NCBI GenBank assembly: GCA_964479405.1 | Contig: CAYZMA010000006.1 | Span: 1-36,705, forward strand | DNA length: 36,705 bases | Direction of reading: 5' to 3' | Source of the DNA: JAMCZU01 sp964479405 | Lineage (GTDB): Bacteria; Patescibacteriota; UBA1384; UBA12157; JAENIV01 | Shown: positions 1 through 7,318 of the stretch, in pieces | How the letters are laid out: every line of letters starts with the position of its first letter | Numbering within the stretch: the first letter of the stretch is position 1 | The notes under the pieces: model-generated | What the model was told of the DNA's origin: nothing | Databases searched by the model: none | Seen by the model: only the letters and a program-made list of their open reading frames with translations | Translations under genes and position numbers: made by a program

Positions 1-30
1 TTTTCATTTGACCCAACAACTGCATTTCAG

Positions 31-189
31 TTAGGTAGTTTGACGACTTGACACGACAGTGGTTGCCACATGGTCAAGTAATGATTCCCACTCCGCATCA
101 AGGTTTCCCTTCAGGGTTAACTGGGTATGCTCCGGATGATTTTCTACACGAATCTCTAATTTAACATCCTTTATTTCTGGAAACGTCAC
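31..189 (-). CDS. Small 52-aa protein of unknown function
   Basis: I do not recognise this protein. It is short and acidic-to-neutral, with no cysteines, no membrane segment and no signal peptide. The GTG start at 189 is chosen because a perfect AAGGAGG Shine-Dalgarno lies 8 nt upstream (minus strand, 204-198). The open frame continues upstream to a TTG at 258, but no ribosome site supports that start. A promoter on the same strand (TTGACA at 277-272, 17-bp spacer, TAAGAT at 254-249) gives a leader of about 50 nt. The gene diverges from gatA. Its base composition looks a little more GC-rich than its neighbours. Promoter, ribosome site and open frame together make a real gene likely; its function is unknown. 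Confidence 0.55.
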   Translation of the reverse strand: MTFPEIKDVKLEIRVENHPEHTQLTLKGNLDAEWESLLDHVATTVVSSRQTT

Positions 190-248
190 TTTGCTATCCT
201 CCTTGAAATGTACTTCTTGCGTCCCATCTTGGCGGGGCACAAAAATCA

Positions 249-277
249 ATCTTACCAAAATATTTCGTTATTGTCAA
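249..277 (-). promoter_or_regulatory. Promoter for the 52-aa minus-strand gene
   Basis: TTGACA at 277-272 (perfect -35), 17-bp spacer, TAAGAT at 254-249 (-10), read on the minus strand. The -35 overlaps, base for base on the other strand, the -35 of the gatA promoter. Confidence 0.6.
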
Positions 278-299
278 CAGCTTATCTCTGTAGTAAGAT
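271..299 (+). promoter_or_regulatory. gatA promoter
   Basis: TTGTCA at 271-276, 17-bp spacer, TAAGAT at 294-299. The expected transcription start (about 306) is only about 7 nt before the gatA ATG at 313, and no Shine-Dalgarno is visible, so the message should be nearly leaderless. Confidence 0.6.
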
Positions 300-312
300 A
301 AAATTAGATAAA

Positions 313-1737
313 ATGATAGAAGAAAAAAAATTTAATATCAAAGAGACTTCCGAGCTATTTAAAGCAAAGAAAACAACACCGGTTGAGTGTACAAAAGCTT
401 ATCTTGACAGAATTTCCGAACATAATCATAAATTAAATGCTTTTGTTAAAGTTTTGGCAGACTCGGCTCTTAAAATGGCCGAAGAAAGTCAAAAGCGATT
501 TGAAGCTGGCAGTTCTAAAAGTTTATTGGACGGAATTCCAATTGCCATTAAAGACAACATTGCCATAGAAGGAATTGAAACAACCGCCGGTTCAAAAATG
601 CTCCAAGGTTTTGTTCCGCCTTATGAAGCAGAAGTAATTACTAAATTAAAAGAAGCGGGCGCGGTTATTTTGGGCAAGACTAATCTTGATGAATTTGCTA
701 TGGGTTCGTCCACAGAAACTTCTGTTTTTGGACCAACAAAGAATCCGGCTGACGAAACCAGAGTTCCCGGTGGTTCTTCGGGCGGTTCGGCAGTGGCGGT
801 CGCTTCAGGAATGTCTCCTTTAGCACTGGGTTCGGACACGGGTGGTTCAATTAGACAACCGGCGAGCTTTTGCGGTATTGTCGGGTTTAAACCAACTTAT
901 GGAACAGTTTCCCGCTACGGTCTTTTTGCCATGGCTTCATCTTTGGATCAAATTGGATCAATGGCAAGTACCGTTGAAGACGCAGAAATACTTTACAATA
1001 TTATCAAGGGATATGATAAGAAAGACAGTACATCAATTGACATAAATCAAATCTCAAATCTCAAATCTCAAAATGACATATCAAAAATCAAAATTGGGAT
1101 ACCGAAGGAGTATTTTGCCGAGGGTTTGGATCCAAAAGTTAAAAAAGTCATTGAAGAGGCGATTGAAAAATTTAAAAAAATGGGTGCGGAGATTAAAGTT
1201 GTCAGTTTGCCAAATTCCAAATACGCCATGACCTGCTACTATATTATAATGCCGGTAGAAGTCGCTTCCAACTTGGCGCGATACGACGGCATAAAATATG
1301 GCTATTCGGCCAAAGCTCAAAACTCACTTGATGTGTATTTAAAAACTAGATCCGAAGGTTTTGGAGCGGAGGTTAAAAGAAGAATTATGCTGGGGACTTA
1401 TACTTCATCGGCAGGCTATATTGATCAATACTATAATAAAGCCCAAAAAGTCAGAAGCCTGATTCGCCAAGATTTTAACCAAGTTTTTAAAGATGTTGAC
1501 TTTATTTTAGGTCCGGTGGCGCCAACAACTGCTTTTAAAATCGGTGAAAAAACCACCGATCCATTGACAATGTATTTATCCGATATCTATACCATTGCTG
1601 TTAATTTGGCGGGTTTGCCGGCTATTTCTGTCCCCTGCGGAGAAACTGATGGACTACCGGTTGGTTTGCAAATTATTGGTCCGCAATTTTCTGACACGAA
1701 GATTTTGGAATTAGGGAAAATTTATGAAAGTGCATAG
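313..1737 (+). CDS. gatA: Glutamyl-tRNA(Gln)/aspartyl-tRNA(Asn) amidotransferase subunit A
   Basis: Amidase subunit of GatCAB. It hydrolyses glutamine and passes ammonia to GatB for correction of misacylated Glu-tRNA(Gln) or Asp-tRNA(Asn). The start at ATG 313 gives 474 aa, close to family length; the frame is open 35 codons further upstream, but the promoter lies inside that stretch. The amidase-signature triad is intact: Lys80 in IAIKDN, cis-Ser155 in VPGGSSGGS, nucleophile Ser179 in GSDTGGS. Residues about 246-260 (QISNLKSQNDISK) are encoded by a tandem AAATCTC repeat and look like an in-frame insertion in the linker before the IGIPKEY segment. The stop overlaps the next gene by 14 bp. gatC is not in the window. 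The assignment is very secure. Confidence 0.97.
   Translation: MIEEKKFNIKETSELFKAKKTTPVECTKAYLDRISEHNHKLNAFVKVLADSALKMAEESQKRFEAGSSKSLLDGIPIAIKDNIAIEGIETTAGSKMLQGFVPPYEAEVITKLKEAGAVILGKTNLDEFAMGSSTETSVFGPTKNPADETRVPGGSSGGSAVAVASGMSPLALGSDTGGSIRQPASFCGIVGFKPTYGTVSRYGLFAMASSLDQIGSMASTVEDAEILYNIIKGYDKKDSTSIDINQISNLKSQNDISKIKIGIPKEYFAEGLDPKVKKVIEEAIEKFKKMGAEIKVVSLPNSKYAMTCYYIIMPVEVASNLARYDGIKYGYSAKAQNSLDVYLKTRSEGFGAEVKRRIMLGTYTSSAGYIDQYYNKAQKVRSLIRQDFNQVFKDVDFILGPVAPTTAFKIGEKTTDPLTMYLSDIYTIAVNLAGLPAISVPCGETDGLPVGLQIIGPQFSDTKILELGKIYESA
1048..1080 (+). repeat. In-frame AAATCTC tandem repeat inside gatA
   Basis: Three consecutive AAATCTC units followed by AAAATGACATA, all inside the gatA reading frame. 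A related CAAAATCC / CAAATGACAAAT tract lies in gatB at 2797-2829. Both tracts run into AATGACA and then an A/T-rich CAAA stretch, so they look like members of one dispersed repeat tolerated in coding sequence. Confidence 0.6.
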
Positions 1738-2197
1738 ATATCATAAAACAACCGAACAAAAAATGGTTGAAGGTTTTCTTAAAGGTTTGTGGTGGATTAT
1801 TTCTTTGCCTTTTAGATTGATTTTTGGTAAAAATCACAAAGGAACACGGGGCGAGAGTTACAATAGTGGCGGAGTGGACAAAAATTATGTTTCGCAAAAA
1901 TGGCAAGAAATTGAGGAATTAATCCGCTTGGGTCGGCCATCAAATTTTGCCCGAGCAGTTTTAGAAGCTGACAAACTTCTTGACCATGTTTTAAAAAGTT
2001 TGCGCGCGCCGGGGCTAACAATGGGTGATAGGCTTAAAGCTAGTCGTAATCGTTTTTCGCCCGAAGGGCTTGACGCCGCTTGGCGGGGACATAAAATAAG
2101 AAATGAAATTGTTCATACCAGCGATTATGAAATTACCGATTTTATGGCTAGGGAAGCCATTTCAAATTTTAAAAAAGCAATCGGAGAATTGATATAA
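1724..2197 (+). CDS. HEPN-like (DUF4145-type) protein with N-terminal hydrophobic helix
   Basis: Hypothetical protein of 157 aa from ATG 1724, or 144 aa from the internal ATG at 1763. Residues about 18-35 are a tryptophan-rich hydrophobic stretch (FLKGLWWIISLPFRLIFG) that could anchor it at the membrane. The C-terminal half (about 60-155) is helical and contains RNEIVH at 126-131, the Rx4H signature typical of HEPN domains, followed by helices resembling the DUF4145 pattern. HEPN proteins are often RNases or nucleotide-binding partners, but this family is not characterised and activity is unproven. It overlaps the gatA stop and ends 3 nt before gatB, so it is translated within the gat operon. 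The HEPN call rests on motif and helical pattern only. Confidence 0.7.
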   Translation: MKVHRYHKTTEQKMVEGFLKGLWWIISLPFRLIFGKNHKGTRGESYNSGGVDKNYVSQKWQEIEELIRLGRPSNFARAVLEADKLLDHVLKSLRAPGLTMGDRLKASRNRFSPEGLDAAWRGHKIRNEIVHTSDYEITDFMAREAISNFKKAIGELI

Positions 2198-2200
2198 ATT

Positions 2201-3625
2201 ATGTTTAAAACAACCATCGGATTGGAAATCCATGTCCAGTTAAAAACTAAAAGTAAAATGTTTTGCGGGTGTGACAACAAAGCTGAAACGGCCGAGCCCA
2301 ATACTTTGGTTTGCCCGGTTTGTTTGGGTTTGCCCGGAGTTTTGCCAGTTGCAAATAGGCAAGCAATTGAATGGACCTTAAAAACGGGCATGGCTTTAAA
2401 TGCGAAAATTGCCGAAAAAAGCAAATTTGATAGGAAGCACTATTTTTATCCCGATTTGCCCAAAGGCTATCAAATTTCTCAATACGATCTGCCTTTCGCC
2501 ATTGGCGGCTATTTAGAAATAAGAGATAAGAAAGAAGAAATAAGAAGAATTAACTTAACCAGAATTCATCTTGAAGAAGATGCCGGCAAATTAATTCATA
2601 CCGCTGACGCTACATTAATTGATTTAAATCGTGCTGGCACACCTTTGATGGAAATTGTCACCGAGCCGGAAATTTCTTCGCCTCAAGAGGCAAAAGCTTT
2701 TATGCAAGAGTTACGGCTAATTTTAAGGTATTTATCAGTTTCAGACGCTAATATGGAGAAGGGACATCTTAGATGCGATGCAAACATTAGCATCGCAAAA
2801 ATCCAAAATCCAAATGACAAATTTCAAATGGGGATACCGGTTGAAATTAAGAATATGAATTCTTTTAAAATGGTTGAAAGGGCGTTGTTGTTTGAAGAAA
2901 AGCGTCAAAGGCAATTATTAGAAAACGGCAAAGAAGTCGTTAAAGAAACTCGTGGTTGGGACGATAGTAAAGGTGAAACCTATTCCCAAAGAAGCAAGGA
3001 AGAAGCGCATGACTACCGTTATTTTCCCGAACCGGATATTCCACCGTTTGAAACGGCAGAATTTAATTTAGAAAAAATCAAAACGGAAATACCGGAATTG
3101 CCAGATAAAAAAAGAAAAAGATATGTTGAGAGTTTTAGTCTTTCTTTGCAGGACAGTGAAGTCCTTGTTTTAGATAAACATACGGCTGAATATTTTGAAA
3201 AAATCACTGAAAAAATTTCGCCGAAATTAGCCGCTAATTGGATTATTAACGAATTAAAACCTAGCCCTCACCTGACAGGTGAGGGCGGTCAAATTACTCC
3301 CGAAAAAATGATTGAGTTACTCCAACTGCTTGAAAAAGGTGAAATTTCGGGTAAAATGGCAAAAGATATTTTGGCGCAGATGCTTGTTAGTGGCAAAAAT
3401 GCCAATGAAATTATTAAAGAAAAAGGTTTGGGACAAGTCAGCGACGAAGGGGAGATTTTACAGATCATTGACGAAGTTTTAAAAGAAAACTTAAAATCAG
3501 TGGAAGATTTTAAAAAAGGTAAAAAAGAAGCGCTAGGTTTTTTGGTGGGACAAGTGATGAAAAAAACCCAAGGCAAAGCCAACCCCCAAATAGTCAACAA
3601 ATTATTAAATGAAAGGATAAAATGA
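2201..3625 (+). CDS. gatB: Glutamyl-tRNA(Gln)/aspartyl-tRNA(Asn) amidotransferase subunit B
   Basis: Kinase and transamidase subunit of GatCAB; it phosphorylates and then amidates the aminoacyl-tRNA. The protein is 474 aa, normal length. Visible family blocks are GLEIHVQL near the start, the C-x-C (22, 24) and C-x2-C (38, 41) metal site, HYFYPDLPKGYQISQYDLP at 80-98, and the C-terminal Yqey-like helical tail ending in KANPQIVNKLL. Two probable in-frame repeat insertions are present: AKIQNPNDKFQMG at about residues 200-212, where other GatB proteins have a short loop before VEIKNMNSF, and SPHLTGEGG at about 355-364, encoded by a perfect hairpin. The stop overlaps the next start as ATGA. Confidence 0.97.
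   Translation: MFKTTIGLEIHVQLKTKSKMFCGCDNKAETAEPNTLVCPVCLGLPGVLPVANRQAIEWTLKTGMALNAKIAEKSKFDRKHYFYPDLPKGYQISQYDLPFAIGGYLEIRDKKEEIRRINLTRIHLEEDAGKLIHTADATLIDLNRAGTPLMEIVTEPEISSPQEAKAFMQELRLILRYLSVSDANMEKGHLRCDANISIAKIQNPNDKFQMGIPVEIKNMNSFKMVERALLFEEKRQRQLLENGKEVVKETRGWDDSKGETYSQRSKEEAHDYRYFPEPDIPPFETAEFNLEKIKTEIPELPDKKRKRYVESFSLSLQDSEVLVLDKHTAEYFEKITEKISPKLAANWIINELKPSPHLTGEGGQITPEKMIELLQLLEKGEISGKMAKDILAQMLVSGKNANEIIKEKGLGQVSDEGEILQIIDEVLKENLKSVEDFKKGKKEALGFLVGQVMKKTQGKANPQIVNKLLNERIK
2797..2829 (+). repeat. In-frame CAAAATCC/CAAATGACA repeat inside gatB
   Basis: An A-rich tract built from AAAATCC units, then CAAATGACAAATTTCAAATG, in the gatB frame just before the VEIKNMNSF block. It resembles the gatA tract at 1048-1080 (shared AATGACA followed by a CAAA-rich run). 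Confidence 0.5.
3264..3286 (+). repeat. Perfect hairpin inserted in the gatB coding sequence
   Basis: Ten-base arms GCCCTCACCT (3264-3273) and AGGTGAGGGC (3277-3286) around a GAC loop, uninterrupted and in frame. It encodes SPHLTGEGG and is far more GC-rich than the surrounding gene, which fits a mobile palindromic element rather than normal coding drift. Confidence 0.7.
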
Positions 3626-3873
3626 GCAAGAAAAAAAGGTTGCATATAGAATTTTTAAAAACCATGACCCAGCTAGCAACGGCTAGTTTTGGTTTGATCG
3701 CCGCTTTGGCATGGAATGAAACAATTCAAACTTTTATTAACCATTTTATTAAAGCAGGCTCTGGATTTTATTCCAAATTGATATATGCGGTTATTGTAAC
3801 CTTGTTGGCAGTGCTAGTAACATATTTATTAGGTAAAAGCACTTACGAAGCAAAAGAAGAAGTAAAAAAATAG
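3622..3873 (+). CDS. DUF5654-like small membrane protein
   Basis: An 83-aa protein with two predicted membrane helices (about 14-30 and 50-70), a basic N-terminus and a charged C-terminus. The segment FLKTMTQLATASFGLIAALAWNE resembles the DUF5654 family as I remember it; the function of that family is unknown. Its ATG overlaps the gatB stop (ATGA), so it belongs to the gat operon by translational coupling. The family name is from memory and not checked by search. Confidence 0.75.
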   Translation: MSKKKRLHIEFLKTMTQLATASFGLIAALAWNETIQTFINHFIKAGSGFYSKLIYAVIVTLLAVLVTYLLGKSTYEAKEEVKK

Positions 3874-3899
3874 TACTAAATAATTTCAAGGAGGGTTAG

Positions 3900-4751
3900 G
3901 TGCCAGAATTTGCTCCAATTGATGAAAATCAAGAAAATTCATATCAAGATGTATTAAAAGAAATAGATGTGTTGCTAACAGAAGAAAATTTGGAGCAACA
4001 ATCAAAAGCAATTGAACAATATACAAATCAGCGTTTGGCAGAATTGACATCCGTTGTTAAACCAGTAAATATCTCAATTCAAGAAAATCCGTTTTATAAA
4101 GGATTTATCCATCCTGAATCAAAAATAAAAAGAAGTTTTATAGTTGATCCGTTTCAGTTGGATGATCAGGAAATTTATTCACATTTAATAAAAAATATTG
4201 GTGAGATAAAAGCATCACCAGGTTGGAACGAAAAAACTACCAGAGTAATTATTCCAACTGCTGTTTTATACACTGTTGCGAAGTATTTTGGTAATTTTGT
4301 TGGTTATCAAGACACGGATGCAAAGAACAGAGAATTTTATATGGATAAAACAACGACAGAATCGGATAGTGTCTCAATTAAAGAATTGGAAGGAAAGGGA
4401 ATAGCTGTTTGTGCCGAAAAAGCTGCTTTAAGTCAAAATTTATTATCATTTATGGGAATTGATTCAACTTTAGTATTTTCTGACAAATGTCAATTTGATG
4501 GGGAAAAAGAAGGTTTGCACGCTTTCAATATTGTTCATACGGAAAATGGTTTTTTTATTTTTGATCCCACAAATCCAGAACAGCATCGCGACGCAGAAGG
4601 TAAATTAGCCAATTATTTACCAAATTTTTATCCTATTTCCAATGAGCAATATCAATCTCTTCAGGAAAGTGGAACTGTTGAAGTTCAGCATAAAGATTAC
4701 GAGACCGTTGATGGTGTTTCAAAGGCAGTAGATTCAAAACGAATTTACTAA
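3900..4751 (+). CDS. Transglutaminase-like cysteine protein
   Basis: A 283-aa protein beginning at GTG 3900, 5 nt after a perfect AAGGAGG. No signal peptide or membrane segment. The C-terminal half carries a plausible transglutaminase-fold triad in the right order: Cys171 in GIAVCAEKAAL, His207 in LHAFNIV, Asp222 in FIFDPTNP. The N-terminal 100 residues are charged, possibly coiled, and not recognised. Proteins of this fold include cytoplasmic proteases, cross-linking enzymes and amidases; the substrate here cannot be told. It sits 12 nt before the MgtA-type ATPase gene and both have near-identical strong ribosome sites, so they are probably co-expressed. The triad is seen; the fold assignment is inference. 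Confidence 0.65.
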   Translation: MPEFAPIDENQENSYQDVLKEIDVLLTEENLEQQSKAIEQYTNQRLAELTSVVKPVNISIQENPFYKGFIHPESKIKRSFIVDPFQLDDQEIYSHLIKNIGEIKASPGWNEKTTRVIIPTAVLYTVAKYFGNFVGYQDTDAKNREFYMDKTTTESDSVSIKELEGKGIAVCAEKAALSQNLLSFMGIDSTLVFSDKCQFDGEKEGLHAFNIVHTENGFFIFDPTNPEQHRDAEGKLANYLPNFYPISNEQYQSLQESGTVEVQHKDYETVDGVSKAVDSKRIY

Positions 4752-4763
4752 AGAAGGAGGTTA

Positions 4764-7259
4764 ATGAAGAATGAGTTATTAAATTTATCGCTTAATGATT
4801 TATATCGGAATTTGAATACTTCTGAAAGAGGAATTTCTTCAACCGAGGCTCAAAAAAGATTAATTCAATATGGCTACAATGAACCGGCTCGCAAACAAAA
4901 AATAAATGTTTTAATAAAATTTCTTCTTGAATTTACCAGTCCTCTAATTTTCGTTTTATTATTAATTGCTCTTGTTTCTTATTTTGCTGGTGAAAAAATC
5001 ACTGCATTATTAATTGCTATCATGGCTTTTGTAGGGGTAGTTGTTTCTTTTATTCAAGAATACCGGGCTGAAAAAGATTCTGAAAAATTAAGCGAAATGA
5101 TTAAAATTAAAGTTTCAGTTTATCGTGATGGTGAGTTAAAAACAGTTGATCTTAAGGAGGTAGTACCGGGTGATGTTGTTAAATTATCGGCCGGGATTAT
5201 GATTCCAGGTGATTTGAAAATTATTGTTTTCAGGGGATTGTATATAAATGAATCGGCTTTAACCGGTGAGTCTTTTCCGATTGAAAAAACAACCAATAAA
5301 AATGAAGACATTGCTTATATGGGGTCAAATGTGATTAGTGGTACGGGCTTTGGTCTAATTGTTGCGACTGGTTTAAAAACGCAATTTGGTAAGCTTTCGG
5401 CGGAATTAGCTAAAAAAGAGGAAAAAACTGATTTCGATCAAGGAATATTAAAATTTGTGAGCTTAATGCTCAAAACTATTTTGATCTTAGTTTTGGTAAT
5501 TTTTATTATCAATTTTATTGCTAAAGGAGATTTTCTTGAGGTATTCTTATTTTCATTAGCAGTGGCTGTCGGGTTAGTGCCAGAAATGTTGCCGCTTATG
5601 GTCGCGGTTAATCTGTCTAAAGGGGCAATTAAGATGTCGCAAAAAAAAGTAATTGTCAAAAAACTAAAATCTATTCAAAATGTTGGCGCGATGGATATTT
5701 TGTGTACCGACAAAACCGGGACATTGACACTAGATAATATTACCTTAATTAAACATTGTGATATTGCGGGTTCGGAGGATGAAGATGTTTTAAAATATGC
5801 TTATCTTAACAGTTTTTACCAAACTGGTTTAGACAATATTCTGGATAAAGCAATCTTGAAACACGATAAACCGTTTATAAAAATAATTAAAAAAATTGAC
5901 GAAATTCCTTTTGATTATATTCGCAAAGTTATGTCAGTGATTATTGAAGAAGACGGGCAATACAAAATTATTACCAAAGGTACTCCGGAGGTGATTTTTC
6001 AAAAATGTCGCAGTTTCGATTTAAAAAATTCAGTTAAAGATATTGATTCAGAAATACTTAATAGCCTCAATCAAATTTATCAGCGTTTAAGTAGTGAGGG
6101 GTTTAGAGTTATTGCTCTTGCCTATAAACCCATTATTGATCGTAAAAAAGATTATACGCCAGAAGATGAAAATAATTTGATTTTTAAAGGTTTTGTCGCG
6201 TTTTTAGATCCACCAAAACCAGACGTTGCTCAAGCGATTAGTGGTTTAAAAAATCTAAATATTGAGCTCAAAATAGTTACCGGTGACAATGAGCAAGTTA
6301 CTCGAAAAATTTGTCAGGAGGTAAAATTTAATATTTCCGGATTGGCAACGGGGGATCGGGTAGAAAAAATTGACGATAAGACATTGGCCGAATTAGTTAA
6401 GGAAACCAATGTTTTTACAAGGATTAATCCTTTGCAAAAAGAAAGAATTATTAAGGCCATTCAATCCAACAATCATGTCGTTGGCTTTTTGGGTGATGGT
6501 ATTAATGACGCGCCGTCTATTAAAACTGCCGATGTTGGAATATCGGTTGACAATGCGACTGATATTGCTAAAGAAACGGCGGATATTGTATTACTTCAAA
6601 AAGATTTACATGTTTTGGAAGATTGCGTGATGGAGGGACGTAAAACTTTTGGAAATATAATGAAATATATCAAAATGGGTGCCAGTTCGAACTTTGGTAA
6701 TATGTTTAGTATGACCGGCGCAAGTGTATTGTTTCCATTTTTACCTTTAACGCCAATCCAAATTATTCTTAATAATTTTTTATATGATTTTTGTCAAATT
6801 ACTATCCCGACTGATAAAGTCGATCGTGAATATTTGGAAAAACCCCATGCTTGGAATATGAAATTTATTAGTAGATTTATGATTCGCATAGGTATTGTCA
6901 GCTCGTTTTTTGATTTTCTGACTTTTGGTGTTTTGTGGTATTTCTTTCAGGCTTCACCCGAGCTTTTTAGAACCGGTTGGTTTTTGGAGTCGTTAGGCAC
7001 TCAAACTTTAGTTATTCATATTATCAGAACTAGCAAAGTGCCTTTTTTTGAAAGTAAACCCAGTTTTTTACTTTTTCTGTCATCTATTTTAGTTGTTTTA
7101 GCCGGTTTTGTAATTGTTTTTACACCTCTTGGAAAAAGCATTGGTTTTGTCGCGCCCCAAATGAATTTAATTTTAATTCTATTATTAATAATTGCTGTTT
7201 ATTTAATTACGGTTCAAGTGGTTAAAAACTGGTTTATCAGAAAATATGATTATGAGTGA
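4764..7259 (+). CDS. mgtA: P-type ATPase, Mg2+-importing (MgtA/MgtB) type
   Basis: An 831-aa P-type ATPase, starting at ATG 4764 behind AAGGAGG. Order of parts: cation-ATPase N-terminal domain (about 5-75), first helix pair (about 48-100), actuator domain with TGES at 167-170, helices with PEMLP at 273-277, phosphorylation site DKTGT with Asp316, hinge GDGINDAP at 577-584, then the C-terminal helix block. The stretch around PEMLP, KGAIKMSQKKVIVKKLKSIQ and IQNVGAMDILCTDKTGT resembles MgtA/MgtB much more than Ca2+ or heavy-metal pumps, so Mg2+ uptake is the best guess. The substrate remains an inference from similarity. The gene lies between the transglutaminase-like gene and the HtrA-like protease. 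Confidence 0.88.
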   Translation: MKNELLNLSLNDLYRNLNTSERGISSTEAQKRLIQYGYNEPARKQKINVLIKFLLEFTSPLIFVLLLIALVSYFAGEKITALLIAIMAFVGVVVSFIQEYRAEKDSEKLSEMIKIKVSVYRDGELKTVDLKEVVPGDVVKLSAGIMIPGDLKIIVFRGLYINESALTGESFPIEKTTNKNEDIAYMGSNVISGTGFGLIVATGLKTQFGKLSAELAKKEEKTDFDQGILKFVSLMLKTILILVLVIFIINFIAKGDFLEVFLFSLAVAVGLVPEMLPLMVAVNLSKGAIKMSQKKVIVKKLKSIQNVGAMDILCTDKTGTLTLDNITLIKHCDIAGSEDEDVLKYAYLNSFYQTGLDNILDKAILKHDKPFIKIIKKIDEIPFDYIRKVMSVIIEEDGQYKIITKGTPEVIFQKCRSFDLKNSVKDIDSEILNSLNQIYQRLSSEGFRVIALAYKPIIDRKKDYTPEDENNLIFKGFVAFLDPPKPDVAQAISGLKNLNIELKIVTGDNEQVTRKICQEVKFNISGLATGDRVEKIDDKTLAELVKETNVFTRINPLQKERIIKAIQSNNHVVGFLGDGINDAPSIKTADVGISVDNATDIAKETADIVLLQKDLHVLEDCVMEGRKTFGNIMKYIKMGASSNFGNMFSMTGASVLFPFLPLTPIQIILNNFLYDFCQITIPTDKVDREYLEKPHAWNMKFISRFMIRIGIVSSFFDFLTFGVLWYFFQASPELFRTGWFLESLGTQTLVIHIIRTSKVPFFESKPSFLLFLSSILVVLAGFVIVFTPLGKSIGFVAPQMNLILILLLIIAVYLITVQVVKNWFIRKYDYE

Positions 7260-7267
7260 TTTGATTA

Positions 7268-7297
7268 TTGACAACAAGTTTCATAAAAGGATAAAAT
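7268..7297 (+). promoter_or_regulatory. Promoter of the HtrA-like gene
   Basis: Perfect TTGACA at 7268-7273, 18-bp spacer, TAAAAT at 7292-7297, just after the ATPase stop. A ribosome site (CGGAGG) follows at about 7306-7311, 7 nt before the ATG at 7319. Confidence 0.55.
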
Positions 7298-7318
7298 AAA
7301 TTTTACGGAGGTTTAACT

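Noticed and set aside
208..312. N-terminal extension of gatA
   Set aside because: It contains the gatA promoter and overlaps the divergent gene; ATG 313 gives the family length.
3264..3286. Rho-independent terminator inside gatB
   Set aside because: The hairpin has no T-run and is in the middle of an intact reading frame.
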